A stretch of DNA of 64,000 bases, from assembly GCA_000824805.1 (NCBI GenBank), contig CCNA01000034.1:186001-250000 (forward strand). Reading direction: 5' to 3'. This DNA comes from Mesorhizobium sp. SOD10 (lineage in GTDB: Bacteria > Pseudomonadota > Alphaproteobacteria > Rhizobiales > Rhizobiaceae). Positions within the stretch are counted from its first letter, which is position 1. Each line of letters starts with the position of its first letter. The position numbers were made by a program, and so were the translations under genes. Below the pieces are notes generated by a model. It was not told the DNA's origin and searched no databases. It saw only the letters and a list, made by a program, of their open reading frames with translations. Positions 26,664-35,102 of this stretch are shown here, piece by piece.

Positions 26664-26769
26664 AGTTTTCATTTGACGCAATTCCGAACGGAAGGTTACG
26701 GCGAAGTCGCCGAACCTAAACGCTTCACACTTTTCCTGGAATTGCTTGGCCTCCCAAGCCTTGAACGCG

Positions 26770-26799
26770 AGCGGCGCGGAATTTTCCGCGCCGCTTTTT
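26770..26799 (+). terminator. Rho-independent terminator between the DoxX genes
   Basis: AGCGGCGCGGAA and TTCCGCGCCGCT form a 12-bp perfect stem; TTTT follows. It ends the first DoxX transcript. Confidence 0.88.
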
Positions 26800-26851
26800 C
26801 GTTGCAGGCGTAGACTGCACAGGCAGCCGGCGTCATGCGCCGACAAGGGAG

Positions 26852-27280
26852 GTGGCCATATTTCGCAACGCGTTGCTTCTGGTCTCGCGGCTCCTTCTTG
26901 CCGCGCTGTTCGTGCCGTCCGGCTTCCAGGCGCTGACCAACATCGCCGGCACGATCAGCTATTTCGCCGGGCTCGGGCTGCCGCTGCCGTCCTTGGCCGC
27001 TTGGGGCACCGGCCTGTTCGAGCTGGTTGCCGGGCTTTTGATCCTCGTCGGTTTCCAGACACGGATCGTGGCGCTTCTGCTTGCCGCCTTCTGCATCGTG
27101 GCCAGCTTCATCGGCCATTATGGCCAAGGCGGCGACGACGCGACGCTTGCCTTCCTGCACCAGCAAATGCTGATGAAGGACATCGCCCTTGCCGGTGGCT
27201 TCCTGGCGCTCGCCATGGCCGGCGCCGGCGCATGGTCGGCCGACGGGCGTGGCTTCGGGACCGGCGCCGAGGCGACCTGA
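26852..27280 (+). CDS. DoxX family membrane protein, second copy
   Basis: A 142-residue DoxX protein with the same order of motifs as the copy at 26247 (LLAALFVPSGFQAL, YFAGLGLPLPSLAAW, ELVAGLLILVGFQTRIV). The start is awkward. The SD AGGGAGG directly abuts the GTG at 26852, which is too close. The best-spaced codon is ATA at 26858, just ahead of Phe-Arg-Asn-Ala. Homologues beginning MFRN would suggest an ATG-to-ATA change. The gene ends 28 bp from the convergent ppx stop. Confidence 0.82.
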   Translation: MAIFRNALLLVSRLLLAALFVPSGFQALTNIAGTISYFAGLGLPLPSLAAWGTGLFELVAGLLILVGFQTRIVALLLAAFCIVASFIGHYGQGGDDATLAFLHQQMLMKDIALAGGFLALAMAGAGAWSADGRGFGTGAEAT

Positions 27281-27308
27281 AGCGCCCGCCCTATTTCACG
27301 GACACGCC

Positions 27309-28844
27309 CTATTTTACCGAGACACTTGGCCCGCCTTCGACCGCCAGCACGAGCCGGCGGTTGGTGATACGCGCAAGCTGCGCCAGCCGGCCGGCGGGGC
27401 GCTCGCCATAGAGATCGGAGAGCGAGGCCGGCAGCACCAGCGCCAGCGCGCCGTTGCCGCGGCTTTCCCATTTGAGCCTTGGCATCACACCCGGCATCGC
27501 CGCCGTCAGCAGATAGACGACGCGCATCATCGCCGCGAGCACGCGCGCGCGCTCGAGCATGCGCGGCAGCGCCAGGGCCTTGATCTCCGGTGCGATGGTG
27601 TCGTTGAAGATGCCGTCGTGCCGATAGGCGTTCGCCAAGGCCAGATAGGCGCGCCCGGGATGGTCGACACCGATGAAGGAGGCATGCGCGATGATGTTGA
27701 GCGACTGCCTGCCGCGATATTCCGGATGCGCGCGCCAGCCGATATCGGCGAGCAGGCAGGCTGCATGGCGGTAGCGCGCCTCGTCTTCGGTTTCGTCAAT
27801 GCCGAAGGCCTTGAACGCCTTGCCGGTCCATTCGACGAGATCATGCGCATGATGCACCGAGCGCGAGCGCAACAGTGCCAGTTCCTCGGCGGCCGAAATC
27901 AGCGGATCGGATTTCTGCTCCTCGGCGTCGAGCAGCGAATAGAGAAAGCCCTCGCGCACGCCCTGCGCCGAAACGACGATCTTCGAGGGCTGCATCGCCG
28001 CCATGATCTCCTGCAGCACAACCGCGCCGTAGGGCAGCAGCGAGCGGCGGTTCTTGGAGACGCCCTCGATACCGCGCACCTTCTCGACTTCGCCCCTTGC
28101 CACCTGCTTGAGGAAAGCCTGCGCGCTGTCGGCCGAAATCTCATAGTGATGCATGACGCCGAGCGGATAGTTGGTCATCTCCATATGCAGCCTGGCGAGG
28201 TTTCGCCACGTGCCGCCGACGGCATAGAAAACCTTGCCCTGCCCGCCCTTGAGCAGCTTTGCCCGCGCCAGTTCCTGGCGCGCGATCTTCTGCGCCTGCA
28301 CCAGCGAGTTCTTCGCCATATCCTGCAGGCGCAGGCCGCCGAGCGGCAGTGTGATGCCGTCGCCGATCGCCTCGCGATTGATGTCGATCAGCTCAAGGCT
28401 GCCGCCGCCAAGGTCGCCGGCGATGCCGTTGGCGGGATGGAAGCCGGAAATGACGCCGAGCGCCGAATAATAAGCTTCCTGGCGGCCGGTGAGCACGCGG
28501 ATCTCGGTCTTCAGCACGTCCTCGGCGCGATGGATGAAATCGGGGCCGTTGCCAGCCTCGCGCGCCGCGGCGGTGGCCAGCACATAGATGTGCTCGGCGC
28601 CCGCCTGATCCGACAGCGCGCGGAACCGGCGGAATTCCTCCATCGAGCGCGTCACCGCCTCGGGGTCAAGCTTGCCCGTTGAAACGATGCCGCGGCCGAG
28701 GCCGGCCAGCATCTTCTCGTTGAACAGAAGCGTGGGCGAGCGCGCCAGCCCCTCATAGACGACAAGGCGGATCGAGTTCGATCCAATGTCGATGATCGAC
28801 AGCGGCCGCCGGTCCTGAAGCCGGCCCTGGGAAACTGCAATCAC
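27309..28844 (-). CDS. ppx: Exopolyphosphatase (Ppx/GppA family)
   Basis: A 511-residue Ppx/GppA phosphatase that removes terminal phosphate from polyphosphate. It has the actin-like ATPase-fold motifs: SIIDIGSNSIRLVVYE (phosphate 1), the TAAAREAGNG segment, and DLGGGSLELIDI (phosphate 2). The C-terminal extension has an HD-like motif (RHAACLLADIGWRAHPEYRG) as in the larger Ppx enzymes. The GTG start at 28844 overlaps the ppk stop (GTGA), so the two are translationally coupled. Together they set cellular polyphosphate. Confidence 0.94.
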   Translation of the reverse strand: MIAVSQGRLQDRRPLSIIDIGSNSIRLVVYEGLARSPTLLFNEKMLAGLGRGIVSTGKLDPEAVTRSMEEFRRFRALSDQAGAEHIYVLATAAAREAGNGPDFIHRAEDVLKTEIRVLTGRQEAYYSALGVISGFHPANGIAGDLGGGSLELIDINREAIGDGITLPLGGLRLQDMAKNSLVQAQKIARQELARAKLLKGGQGKVFYAVGGTWRNLARLHMEMTNYPLGVMHHYEISADSAQAFLKQVARGEVEKVRGIEGVSKNRRSLLPYGAVVLQEIMAAMQPSKIVVSAQGVREGFLYSLLDAEEQKSDPLISAAEELALLRSRSVHHAHDLVEWTGKAFKAFGIDETEDEARYRHAACLLADIGWRAHPEYRGRQSLNIIAHASFIGVDHPGRAYLALANAYRHDGIFNDTIAPEIKALALPRMLERARVLAAMMRVVYLLTAAMPGVMPRLKWESRGNGALALVLPASLSDLYGERPAGRLAQLARITNRRLVLAVEGGPSVSVK

Positions 28845-31036
28845 GCGGCGGCGTTCTTCTTGCGGCGCTTGAACTGGGCGATGCGCTTGGGCGCATGTGA
28901 CTTCAGCGCGTCGCCCCGTCCGGAGAGGCTCGGGTTGGTCATGAAATATTCCTGCGCGTTGAACGGCTCCTCGCCCTCCTCCAGCACAACGCGCCGGGAG
29001 GTGCCGTCAGCCAATACGTCGAAACTTTGCTGGTTGTCCATAATGTTGCCCAGCATGATCTGGCCAAGCACCTGCTCATGCACAGTTGGATTGGTGATGG
29101 GCACCAGGGTCTCGACGCGGCGGTCGAGATTGCGCGGCATCATGTCGGCGGACGAGATGTAGACGATCGCCTCGTCCGACGGCAGGCCGTGACCGTTGCC
29201 GAAGCAGAAGATGCGGCTGTGCTCGAGGAAACGGCCGACGATCGATTTCACCCTTATGTTCTCGGAAAGACCCGGCACCTGCGGCCTCAGGCAGCAGATG
29301 CCGCGCACGACGAGGTCGATCTCGACTCCGGCGTGACTGGCGTCGTAGAGCGCATCGATGACGATCGGGTCAACCAGCGCGTTCATCTTCATCCAGATGC
29401 GGGCCGGCCGTCCCTCCCGCGCATGAACGACTTCCTCGGCGATGTGCCTCAGGATGCGCTTGCGCAGCGTGAACGGCGACACGGCAAGGCGCATCTCCTC
29501 GGCCGGTTCGGCATAGCCGGTGATGAAGTTGAAGATCTGGGCGACATCGCGCGCGATGGTCGGATCGGTGGTGAAGAAGGACAGGTCGGTATAGATACGG
29601 GCTGTGACCGGATGATAGTTGCCGGTGCCGAGATGCACATAGTTGCGCAGCCTTCCGTCCTCGCGGCGCACGATCAACGACATCTTGGCATGGGTCTTCA
29701 GCTCCAGGAAGCCGAACACTACCTGGACGCCGGCGCGTTCGAGGTCGCGCGCCCAGCGGATGTTGGCCTCCTCGTCGAAGCGCGCCTTGAGCTCGACCAA
29801 CGCCGTCACCGACTTGCCGGCCTCGGCCGCATCGATCAGCGCGCGCACGATCGGGCTATCGTTCGAGGTCCGGTAGAGCGTCTGCTTGATCGCCACCACT
29901 TCCGGATCGGCGGCGGCCTGACGCAGGAACTGCACCACCACGTCGAAGGACTCGTAGGGGTGGTGGACGATGATGTCCTTCTCGCGGATGGCGGCCAGGC
30001 AGTCGCCGCCATGTTCGCGGATGCGCTCGGGGAAGCGCGGATTGTAGGGTGTGAACTTCAGGTCGTCGCGCGGAATGGCGACGATCTCGGAAATCTGGTT
30101 GAGCGCGAGTGGGCCGGTCAGGACGCTGATGCGGCTCGCCGAGACACCTAGCTCGCCGGCGACGAAATCGCGCAATTCCGCCGGCATCAGCGTGTCGAAT
30201 TCGATCCGGATCACCGAGCCGCGCCGGCGCCGCTTCAGCGCCGTCTCGAACAGGCGCACGAGATCTTCCGATTCTTCCTCGACCTCGATATCGCTGTCGC
30301 GGATGATGCGGAACGTGCCCGAGCCCTTGACCTCGTAGCCCGGGAAAAGCTTGCCGATATAAATGCCGACCGCCTCCTCAAGCGGGATGAAGCGGACATG
30401 GTGCTTACGGTCGGGCAAGCGGATGAAGCGCTTGAGCGCCACCGGCAGGCGCAACAGCGCGCTCATCTCCTCGCCATTCTTGCGATGGCGTAGCTGCAGC
30501 GCGATCGAGAAGCCGAGATTGGGAATGAACGGGAACGGATGCGCCGGGTCGATCGACAACGGCGTCAGCACCGGGAACACCTGCTCCTGGAAATGCTCTT
30601 CCAGCCAGGCCTTCTCGTCCTTGGTGAGGGCATCGCGGGTGATGCTTTCGATGCCTTCCTTGTTGAGCAAGGTCATCAGCGCCGAGAGGCTCTTCTGCTG
30701 GTCCTCCTGCAGGCGCTCGACCTCGCGCAGCAACTGCTCGAGCTGCTGCTCGGGGGTGCGGCCGTCCGGGCTCTTCAGCGCGATGCCCTCACGCACCTGG
30801 CCGGCGAGGCCGGCGACGCGCACCATGAAGAACTCGTCGAGATTGGCGGCCGAGATCGACAGGAAGCGGACGCGTTCGAGCAGCGGATGATGCTCGTTCA
30901 GCGATTCCTCCAGCACGCGGCGGTTGAATTGCAGCCAGGAGAACTCGCGGTTGACGAAACGGTCGGGATTGCCGCCCTCCGGGCTTGCCGCCTCGACAGT
31001 GATGAACTCGCTCTGCACCGGCTTCAGTTCGTTCAT
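28841..31036 (-). CDS. ppk: Polyphosphate kinase 1
   Basis: A 731-residue PPK1, of normal size. It makes polyphosphate from ATP by way of a phospho-histidine. Features in order: the N domain (RFVNREFSWLQFNRRVLEES), the head domain, and the two catalytic domains with VVAIKQTLYRTS, ELKARFDEEANIRW and the active-site His in FLELKTHAKMSLIVRRE. Later come YVHLGTGNYHP and the C-terminal signature VYISSADMMPRNLDRRVE. The start MNELKPVQSEF at 31036 was chosen over the open frame from 31126. Operon ppk-ppx. No Pho box was evident upstream. Confidence 0.96.
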   Translation of the reverse strand: MNELKPVQSEFITVEAASPEGGNPDRFVNREFSWLQFNRRVLEESLNEHHPLLERVRFLSISAANLDEFFMVRVAGLAGQVREGIALKSPDGRTPEQQLEQLLREVERLQEDQQKSLSALMTLLNKEGIESITRDALTKDEKAWLEEHFQEQVFPVLTPLSIDPAHPFPFIPNLGFSIALQLRHRKNGEEMSALLRLPVALKRFIRLPDRKHHVRFIPLEEAVGIYIGKLFPGYEVKGSGTFRIIRDSDIEVEEESEDLVRLFETALKRRRRGSVIRIEFDTLMPAELRDFVAGELGVSASRISVLTGPLALNQISEIVAIPRDDLKFTPYNPRFPERIREHGGDCLAAIREKDIIVHHPYESFDVVVQFLRQAAADPEVVAIKQTLYRTSNDSPIVRALIDAAEAGKSVTALVELKARFDEEANIRWARDLERAGVQVVFGFLELKTHAKMSLIVRREDGRLRNYVHLGTGNYHPVTARIYTDLSFFTTDPTIARDVAQIFNFITGYAEPAEEMRLAVSPFTLRKRILRHIAEEVVHAREGRPARIWMKMNALVDPIVIDALYDASHAGVEIDLVVRGICCLRPQVPGLSENIRVKSIVGRFLEHSRIFCFGNGHGLPSDEAIVYISSADMMPRNLDRRVETLVPITNPTVHEQVLGQIMLGNIMDNQQSFDVLADGTSRRVVLEEGEEPFNAQEYFMTNPSLSGRGDALKSHAPKRIAQFKRRKKNAAA

Positions 31037-31281
31037 GTTTTCCGCTCTTGCCCGCAATCGTCCCTGCGCGCCGCATACTGCCGTTCGGCGACGCTCTAGC
31101 ACTTCTTTGTGACGCATGATCGTCACGGAATCGCTCCGCGCCCGGCCTTATGCGCTTAACCGGCTCAACTTATCCTCTGACAGGCTTTTGCGACAGTTTG
31201 ATTTCATCGATCTTGCAAACTGGCCTGTTATGCTCCAGATGCAGGCTGGTCACATCCACTGGCCGAACCCAATTGGAGACG

Positions 31282-31530
31282 ATGATGGCAGGCGGCAGCA
31301 TTCCCCATTTCCAGAACGACGCGGGCCATCCGGTTATCGAGATCGGCGTCAAGGAATTCATGTGCACGGGCGCCAACCCGCCTTTCGATCATCCGCATGT
31401 GTTCCTCGACATGGGCGACGACAACGAGAAGGTCTGCCCCTACTGCTCGACACTCTACCGCTATTCGCAGTCGCTGAAGGCGACGGAAACGCAGCCGGCC
31501 GGCTGCCTCTATGTCGACCAGGCCGCCTGA
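31282..31530 (+). CDS. zf-CHCC zinc-finger protein
   Basis: An 82-residue protein with a CHCC zinc finger: CTGANPPFDHPHVFLDMG followed by CPYCSTLYRY. The fold is that of the NDUFS6-type accessory subunit of complex I, for which alphaproteobacteria carry this small homologue. It is expected to be cytoplasmic and to bind one zinc. Two Met codons at 31282 and 31285 are alternative starts; the open frame upstream is not protein-like. A FAD monooxygenase gene follows 15 bases later and may be cotranscribed. Confidence 0.83.
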   Translation: MMAGGSIPHFQNDAGHPVIEIGVKEFMCTGANPPFDHPHVFLDMGDDNEKVCPYCSTLYRYSQSLKATETQPAGCLYVDQAA

Positions 31531-31545
31531 TCGTCCTTTGCCACC

Positions 31546-32778
31546 ATGACTGAGACACGGTCCCGGCAAATCGTCATCGCCGGGGCTGGCATCGCCGGAC
31601 TGACGGCGGCGCTTGCCTTTGCCGAGCGTGGCTTCCCGGTAAGATTGTTCGAGCAGGCCAGGCAACTCGAAGCGACCGGCGCCGGTCTCCAGCTTTCTCC
31701 CAACGCAACCCGCATCCTGCGCCGGCTCGGCGTGCTCGATCGCCTGCTGCCCGAGGCGATCCGGCCGCAGGCGGTGGTATTGAAGGACGCACGGAGCCTG
31801 CGTGAGCTGGCGCGTGTGCCGCTTGGGGAAGCCGGCGAAAAGCGCTGGGGTGCGCCCTATCTCGTGGCGCACCGCGCCGATCTGCAGGCGGCGCTGATGG
31901 CGGCAGTGGCGGAACGGCCCGACATCGAGCTTGTCACCGGCGCGCGCGTGACCAACATCGCCATCGAACCTCAAAGGGTGACTGCCACTGTCGAGAGCGA
32001 CGGCACAGCGACGGATGTCGGCGGCGACCTGCTGGTCGCCGCCGACGGCGTTTGGTCTTCGGTTCGCGCCGGGCTCGCCCGGACGGCCGGCTTTGCGGCA
32101 AACCGCTTTTCCGGCGAGCTCGCCTGGCGCGCGACTGTCCCGGCGGAAACTGCCGCCGGCCAGACCTTTGCACAAATCGGCGCGACCGATTGCGTCACCA
32201 CCTTCCTGCATCCCGGCTTCCACATGGTCGCCTATCCGGTGAGCAAGGGCAGCTCCTTCAATCTGGCGGCCTTCACCAAGGGCGAGCGCATCGCCGAAGG
32301 CTGGTCTGGCCATGCGGACCCGGCCATCCTTTCGGCCGCCATGCGAAGTACGGCGGCAACGCTGGCGAAGCTGGCGGCGCTTGCCGGGCCGTGGACGGCC
32401 TTCCCCATCCACACGGTCGCGCAGCGGCGCTGGACGATGCCGGAGGGCATCGCGCTGATTGGCGACGCCGCGCATGCTATGACGCCGTTCGCGGCGCAGG
32501 GGGCGGCCATGGCGATCGAGGACGCCGCGACGCTCGCCAATCTCGTTGCCGATTTTCCGGGTGATCAGCGGCAGAGCCTGACCGTCTGGGAGAATCTCAG
32601 ACGCCCGCGCGTCGAAAAGGTGCTGAAACGCGGCGCCCTCAATCGCTTGGCCTGGCATGCCAAGGGGCCAGTCGCGGTTGCCCGCAATCTGGTGCTTGCG
32701 ACGCGGCCGGCGGAGAAGCTCGCCGCCGACCTGGACTGGCTCTACGGGTGGGAGGAGCGGACGGTTATGAGGCGGTGA
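31546..32778 (+). CDS. FAD-dependent monooxygenase (salicylate hydroxylase-like)
   Basis: A 410-residue group A flavoprotein monooxygenase. It starts with the dinucleotide motif IVIAGAGIAGLTAALAFAERG, has the DG fingerprint (LLVAADGVWSSVR) and the GD motif (IALIGDAAHAMTPFAAQGAAMAIEDA) that contacts the FAD ribityl chain. Such enzymes hydroxylate aromatic or related substrates using NAD(P)H and O2. The substrate pocket is not diagnostic. It follows the zinc-finger gene closely; the brnTA promoter begins 20 bp after its stop. Confidence 0.86.
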   Translation: MTETRSRQIVIAGAGIAGLTAALAFAERGFPVRLFEQARQLEATGAGLQLSPNATRILRRLGVLDRLLPEAIRPQAVVLKDARSLRELARVPLGEAGEKRWGAPYLVAHRADLQAALMAAVAERPDIELVTGARVTNIAIEPQRVTATVESDGTATDVGGDLLVAADGVWSSVRAGLARTAGFAANRFSGELAWRATVPAETAAGQTFAQIGATDCVTTFLHPGFHMVAYPVSKGSSFNLAAFTKGERIAEGWSGHADPAILSAAMRSTAATLAKLAALAGPWTAFPIHTVAQRRWTMPEGIALIGDAAHAMTPFAAQGAAMAIEDAATLANLVADFPGDQRQSLTVWENLRRPRVEKVLKRGALNRLAWHAKGPVAVARNLVLATRPAEKLAADLDWLYGWEERTVMRR

Positions 32779-32797
32779 ATCACTGCAACCAGCCAAC

Positions 32798-32826
32798 TTG
32801 ACGCAGGGGCTATTTGTAGTTACATT
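32798..32826 (+). promoter_or_regulatory. brnTA promoter with palindrome over -10 box
   Basis: TTGACG (32798-32803), 17 bp, TACATT (32821-32826) fits a sigma-70 promoter. The palindrome TGTAGTTACA (32816-32825) overlaps the -10 and a related TGTGGTTAC follows, a plausible BrnA autorepression site. The predicted start site lies only about nine bases before the brnT ATG. Confidence 0.6.
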
Positions 32827-32841
32827 TTTGTGGTTACGCAT

Positions 32842-33141
32842 ATGGAAGGATTGAGATTTGAATGGGATCTGGAAAAGGCCAGATCCAATTTGCGCAAGCA
32901 CGGTGTGAGTTTTGAGACAGCCATTCGCGTTTTCTCTGATCCGTTCGCCTTGACTGAACAAGACAGGGTGGAAGGCAATGAGTATCGCTGGCAAACCGTA
33001 GGTGTGATCGAAGGCATGCTTGTTTTGTTGGTTGCCCATGCCGATCGAGAAGAAGGTGGCTTCGACGTGATCCGCATCATTTCAGCGCGGCGGGCAACAA
33101 CGAGAGAAAGAAGACGCTATGCGGAAAATCGTTCGGTATAA
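32842..33141 (+). CDS. brnT: BrnT family toxin
   Basis: A 99-residue RelE-fold ribonuclease toxin. It begins MEGLRFEWDLEKARSNLRKH, the family hallmark (FEWDxxKAxxNxxKHGVSF), and continues FSDPFALTEQDR, then IRIISARRATTRERRRY with the basic catalytic tail. BrnT stops growth by cutting RNA and is neutralised by BrnA. GTG 32830 is in frame but lies upstream of the predicted transcription start, so ATG 32842 is preferred, giving a near-leaderless mRNA. It overlaps brnA by 23 bases. Toxin precedes antitoxin, as is usual for this pair. Confidence 0.93.
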   Translation: MEGLRFEWDLEKARSNLRKHGVSFETAIRVFSDPFALTEQDRVEGNEYRWQTVGVIEGMLVLLVAHADREEGGFDVIRIISARRATTRERRRYAENRSV

Positions 33142-33442
33142 ATTCGATCCTGCAAACCCACCCCCGCTGACCGAAACTCAGAAAGCGGAAATCGCTGCGC
33201 TGAAGGCGCGTTCGGAGAATGATGTCGATACGACTGACATCCCCGAATTGACCGAAGAATTCTGGCAGAGCGCTGCCCGAAACCCGTATTTCAAACCGGT
33301 CAAGCAGCAACTGAGCCTACGTCTCGATTCCGATGTCGTTGCTTGGTTCAAGCAGCACACGCCGGAAGGTCGTGGCTATCAAAGCGCGATCAACAAGGCA
33401 TTGCGCGAATATGTTACGAAGCAGGATCGCAAGGCCAGCTGA
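33119..33442 (+). CDS. brnA: BrnA family antitoxin
   Basis: A 107-residue antitoxin. The N-terminal half is polar and likely wraps BrnT (ALKARSENDVDTTDIPEL). The C-terminal half is a ribbon-helix-helix DNA-binding domain (KQQLSLRLDSDVVAWFKQHT with GYQSAINKALREYV) that should repress the brnTA promoter. The length and position are normal for the type II BrnTA module. It overlaps brnT by 23 bases in a different frame, ensuring coupled synthesis. Confidence 0.93.
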   Translation: MRKIVRYKFDPANPPPLTETQKAEIAALKARSENDVDTTDIPELTEEFWQSAARNPYFKPVKQQLSLRLDSDVVAWFKQHTPEGRGYQSAINKALREYVTKQDRKAS

Positions 33443-33450
33443 TACAGAGG

Positions 33451-34116
33451 CTAATTATACAGGCTCAATGACCATCCCAGCGATACCGGCAGCGGGTTCC
33501 ACCAGCCAGTGCGCAGCCCGGCGATGCGCAGTGCCGCCGCCGTCCAGGTGTTGCAGCCGGCCAGAGCGTTGAAATTCCCGTTGGCCTCGTAAAAACGGTC
33601 AAAGCTGGAATAGCCGGCGTTCTCGATGACCACAGGCCCGTCCGGCCCCTGCTGAAAACTCACGGCGATGTAATCGAGTAGCGCCGAAAAATGCGCCTCG
33701 TCGACATCAAAACCAGCGACGTCTGGATGCTGCTCCTTGATCGCACCCGCGACATCGACATGCATCACCGAGGCGTCGAGCGTCAGCGCCTTCAGAACCG
33801 GCGCGGCCTTCAGCTGCGACCAAGTCGGCGTCTCCAGATAGAAGGCTCGGCCGCCCCAGCCGAAGACAATGAAACGCGCCCCCGGCGCCTCTATCGGCAG
33901 GCCGGCACCGGCCAGGAAGGCGAAGCGCCGGCGCACGCCGTCATCGAGGGGCACGGCGATGTCGGTGTGGATCGGGTTCTTCAGCACAAGGATGTGCCGC
34001 GTGCCCTCACCTTCTGCGGCGGCCGGCCAGAGCGGGCGCGGTATCACCGTGCCGAGCGCGGCGGCAACAAGCACCGCGGCAACCAGCACGGCCAGGAAAC
34101 GCCAAAGCTTTCTCAT
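33451..34116 (-). CDS. DUF2459 / TIGR02117 family protein
   Basis: A 221-residue membrane-anchored protein with an N-terminal hydrophobic segment (FLAVLVAAVLVAAALGTVIP) and a soluble domain. That domain has NPIHTDIAVPL, IVFGWGGRAFYLETPTW and GCNTWTAAALRIAGL, which I recognise as the DUF2459 pattern. Its conserved His and the Cys in GCNTW suggest a thiol-hydrolase-like active site, but no reaction is known. The start is unsure: MRKLWRF (34116) gives the best signal anchor, while the ATG at 34140 and a TTG at 34167 are in frame. It is convergent with brnA. Confidence 0.75.
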   Translation of the reverse strand: MRKLWRFLAVLVAAVLVAAALGTVIPRPLWPAAAEGEGTRHILVLKNPIHTDIAVPLDDGVRRRFAFLAGAGLPIEAPGARFIVFGWGGRAFYLETPTWSQLKAAPVLKALTLDASVMHVDVAGAIKEQHPDVAGFDVDEAHFSALLDYIAVSFQQGPDGPVVIENAGYSSFDRFYEANGNFNALAGCNTWTAAALRIAGLRTGWWNPLPVSLGWSLSLYN

Positions 34117-34166
34117 CAAGGTGCGACCGGTCCCGCCCATCGAGCCAACTACCGCCCCCGATAGCA

Positions 34167-34200
34167 AAAAAAGCCCGGCCGTTTCACGGCCGGGCTTTTT
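34167..34200 (-). terminator. Terminator of the aap operon (bidirectional form)
   Basis: AAAAAGCCCGGCCGT, TTC, ACGGCCGGGCTTTTT: a strong GC stem with A-run on one side and T-run on the other. On the minus strand it follows the aapP stop (34219). Confidence 0.93.
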
Positions 34201-34218
34201 GAATTGGCGTCGGATCGC

Positions 34219-35022
34219 TCAGTGCAGGATCTGCGACAAGAAGAGCTTCGTGCGCTCATGGCGCGGATGATCGAAGAATTCGGCTGGCGTGTTCTGCTCG
34301 ACGATCTGGCCCTGATCCATGAAGATCACCCGGTTGGCGACCTTGCGGGCAAAGCCCATTTCGTGGGTGACGCAAAGCATGGTCATGCCTTCCTCGGCAA
34401 GGCCAACCATCGTCTCCAGCACTTCCTTGATCATTTCGGGATCGAGCGCCGAGGTCGGCTCGTCGAACAGCATGATGCGCGGATTCATACACAGCGAGCG
34501 CGCAATCGCCACGCGCTGCTGCTGGCCGCCGGAGAGCTGACCCGGATATTTGTTGGCCTGCTCCGGGATCTTGACGCGCTTGAGGAAATGCATGGCGATT
34601 TCCTCGGCCTGCTTCTTCGGCATCTTGCGCACCCAGATCGGCGCCAGCGTGCAGTTTTCCAGGATGGTGAGATGCGGGAAAAGGTTGAAGTGCTGGAACA
34701 CCATGCCGACCTCCCGGCGCACCTCATCGATCTTCTTCAGATCGTTGGTGAGTTCCTTGCCGTCGACGATGATCTTACCCTTCTGGTGCTCCTCCAGCCG
34801 GTTGATGCAGCGGATCATGGTCGACTTGCCGGAGCCGGACGGACCGCAGATGACGATGCGCTCGCCGCGCATCACCTTCAGATTGATGTCCTTCAGCACG
34901 TGGAACTCGCCATACCATTTGTGCATGCCGACGATGTCGATGGCGACATCGGTGGTCGAGACATGCATCTTTCCGGCATTGACCTTGAGGTCTTCCGCGC
35001 TGACGGCGTTTTCGGTGGCCAT
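34219..35022 (-). CDS. aapP: General L-amino acid ABC transporter ATP-binding protein
   Basis: A 267-residue ABC ATPase of the polar amino-acid class. Walker A is GPSGSGKST, the signature is LSGGQQQR, Walker B is RIMLFDEPTSALDP, and the switch His is in CVTHEMGFAR. It powers the Aap transporter, which in rhizobia imports and exports a broad range of L-amino acids and is important in bacteroids. ATG 35022 was chosen over the TTG at 35028. It is the last gene of aapJQMP and is followed by a strong terminator at 34167-34200. Confidence 0.95.
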   Translation of the reverse strand: MATENAVSAEDLKVNAGKMHVSTTDVAIDIVGMHKWYGEFHVLKDINLKVMRGERIVICGPSGSGKSTMIRCINRLEEHQKGKIIVDGKELTNDLKKIDEVRREVGMVFQHFNLFPHLTILENCTLAPIWVRKMPKKQAEEIAMHFLKRVKIPEQANKYPGQLSGGQQQRVAIARSLCMNPRIMLFDEPTSALDPEMIKEVLETMVGLAEEGMTMLCVTHEMGFARKVANRVIFMDQGQIVEQNTPAEFFDHPRHERTKLFLSQILH

Positions 35023-35050
35023 GGCCAATTCCCCTTTTATCGTTGCGTTT

Positions 35051-35102
35051 GATGCATGTCGTTATCCCCAAAACCGCTACACACTTTTGGGCGGCATGCA
35101 TC
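35051..35102. repeat. Dispersed 52-bp palindrome between aapM and aapP
   Basis: GATGCATG (35051-35058) pairs with CATGCATC (35095-35102), and inside it CCCAAAA (35067-35073) pairs with TTTTGGG (35085-35091). The right arm reaches into the aapM stop codon. I recall a very similar CCAAAACCGCT...TTTTGGG palindrome as widespread in Rhizobiales genomes, but could not check. As RNA it would form a stem between two operon genes. Confidence 0.75.

Noticed and set aside
27189..28682. 497-codon plus-strand frame opposite ppx
   Set aside because: It is a shadow of the ppx coding region, with R/A/Q-rich composition.
31228..33039. 603-codon minus-strand frame opposite the FAD monooxygenase
   Set aside because: The plus-strand flavoprotein has all FAD motifs; the reverse frame is arginine/glycine-rich without domains.
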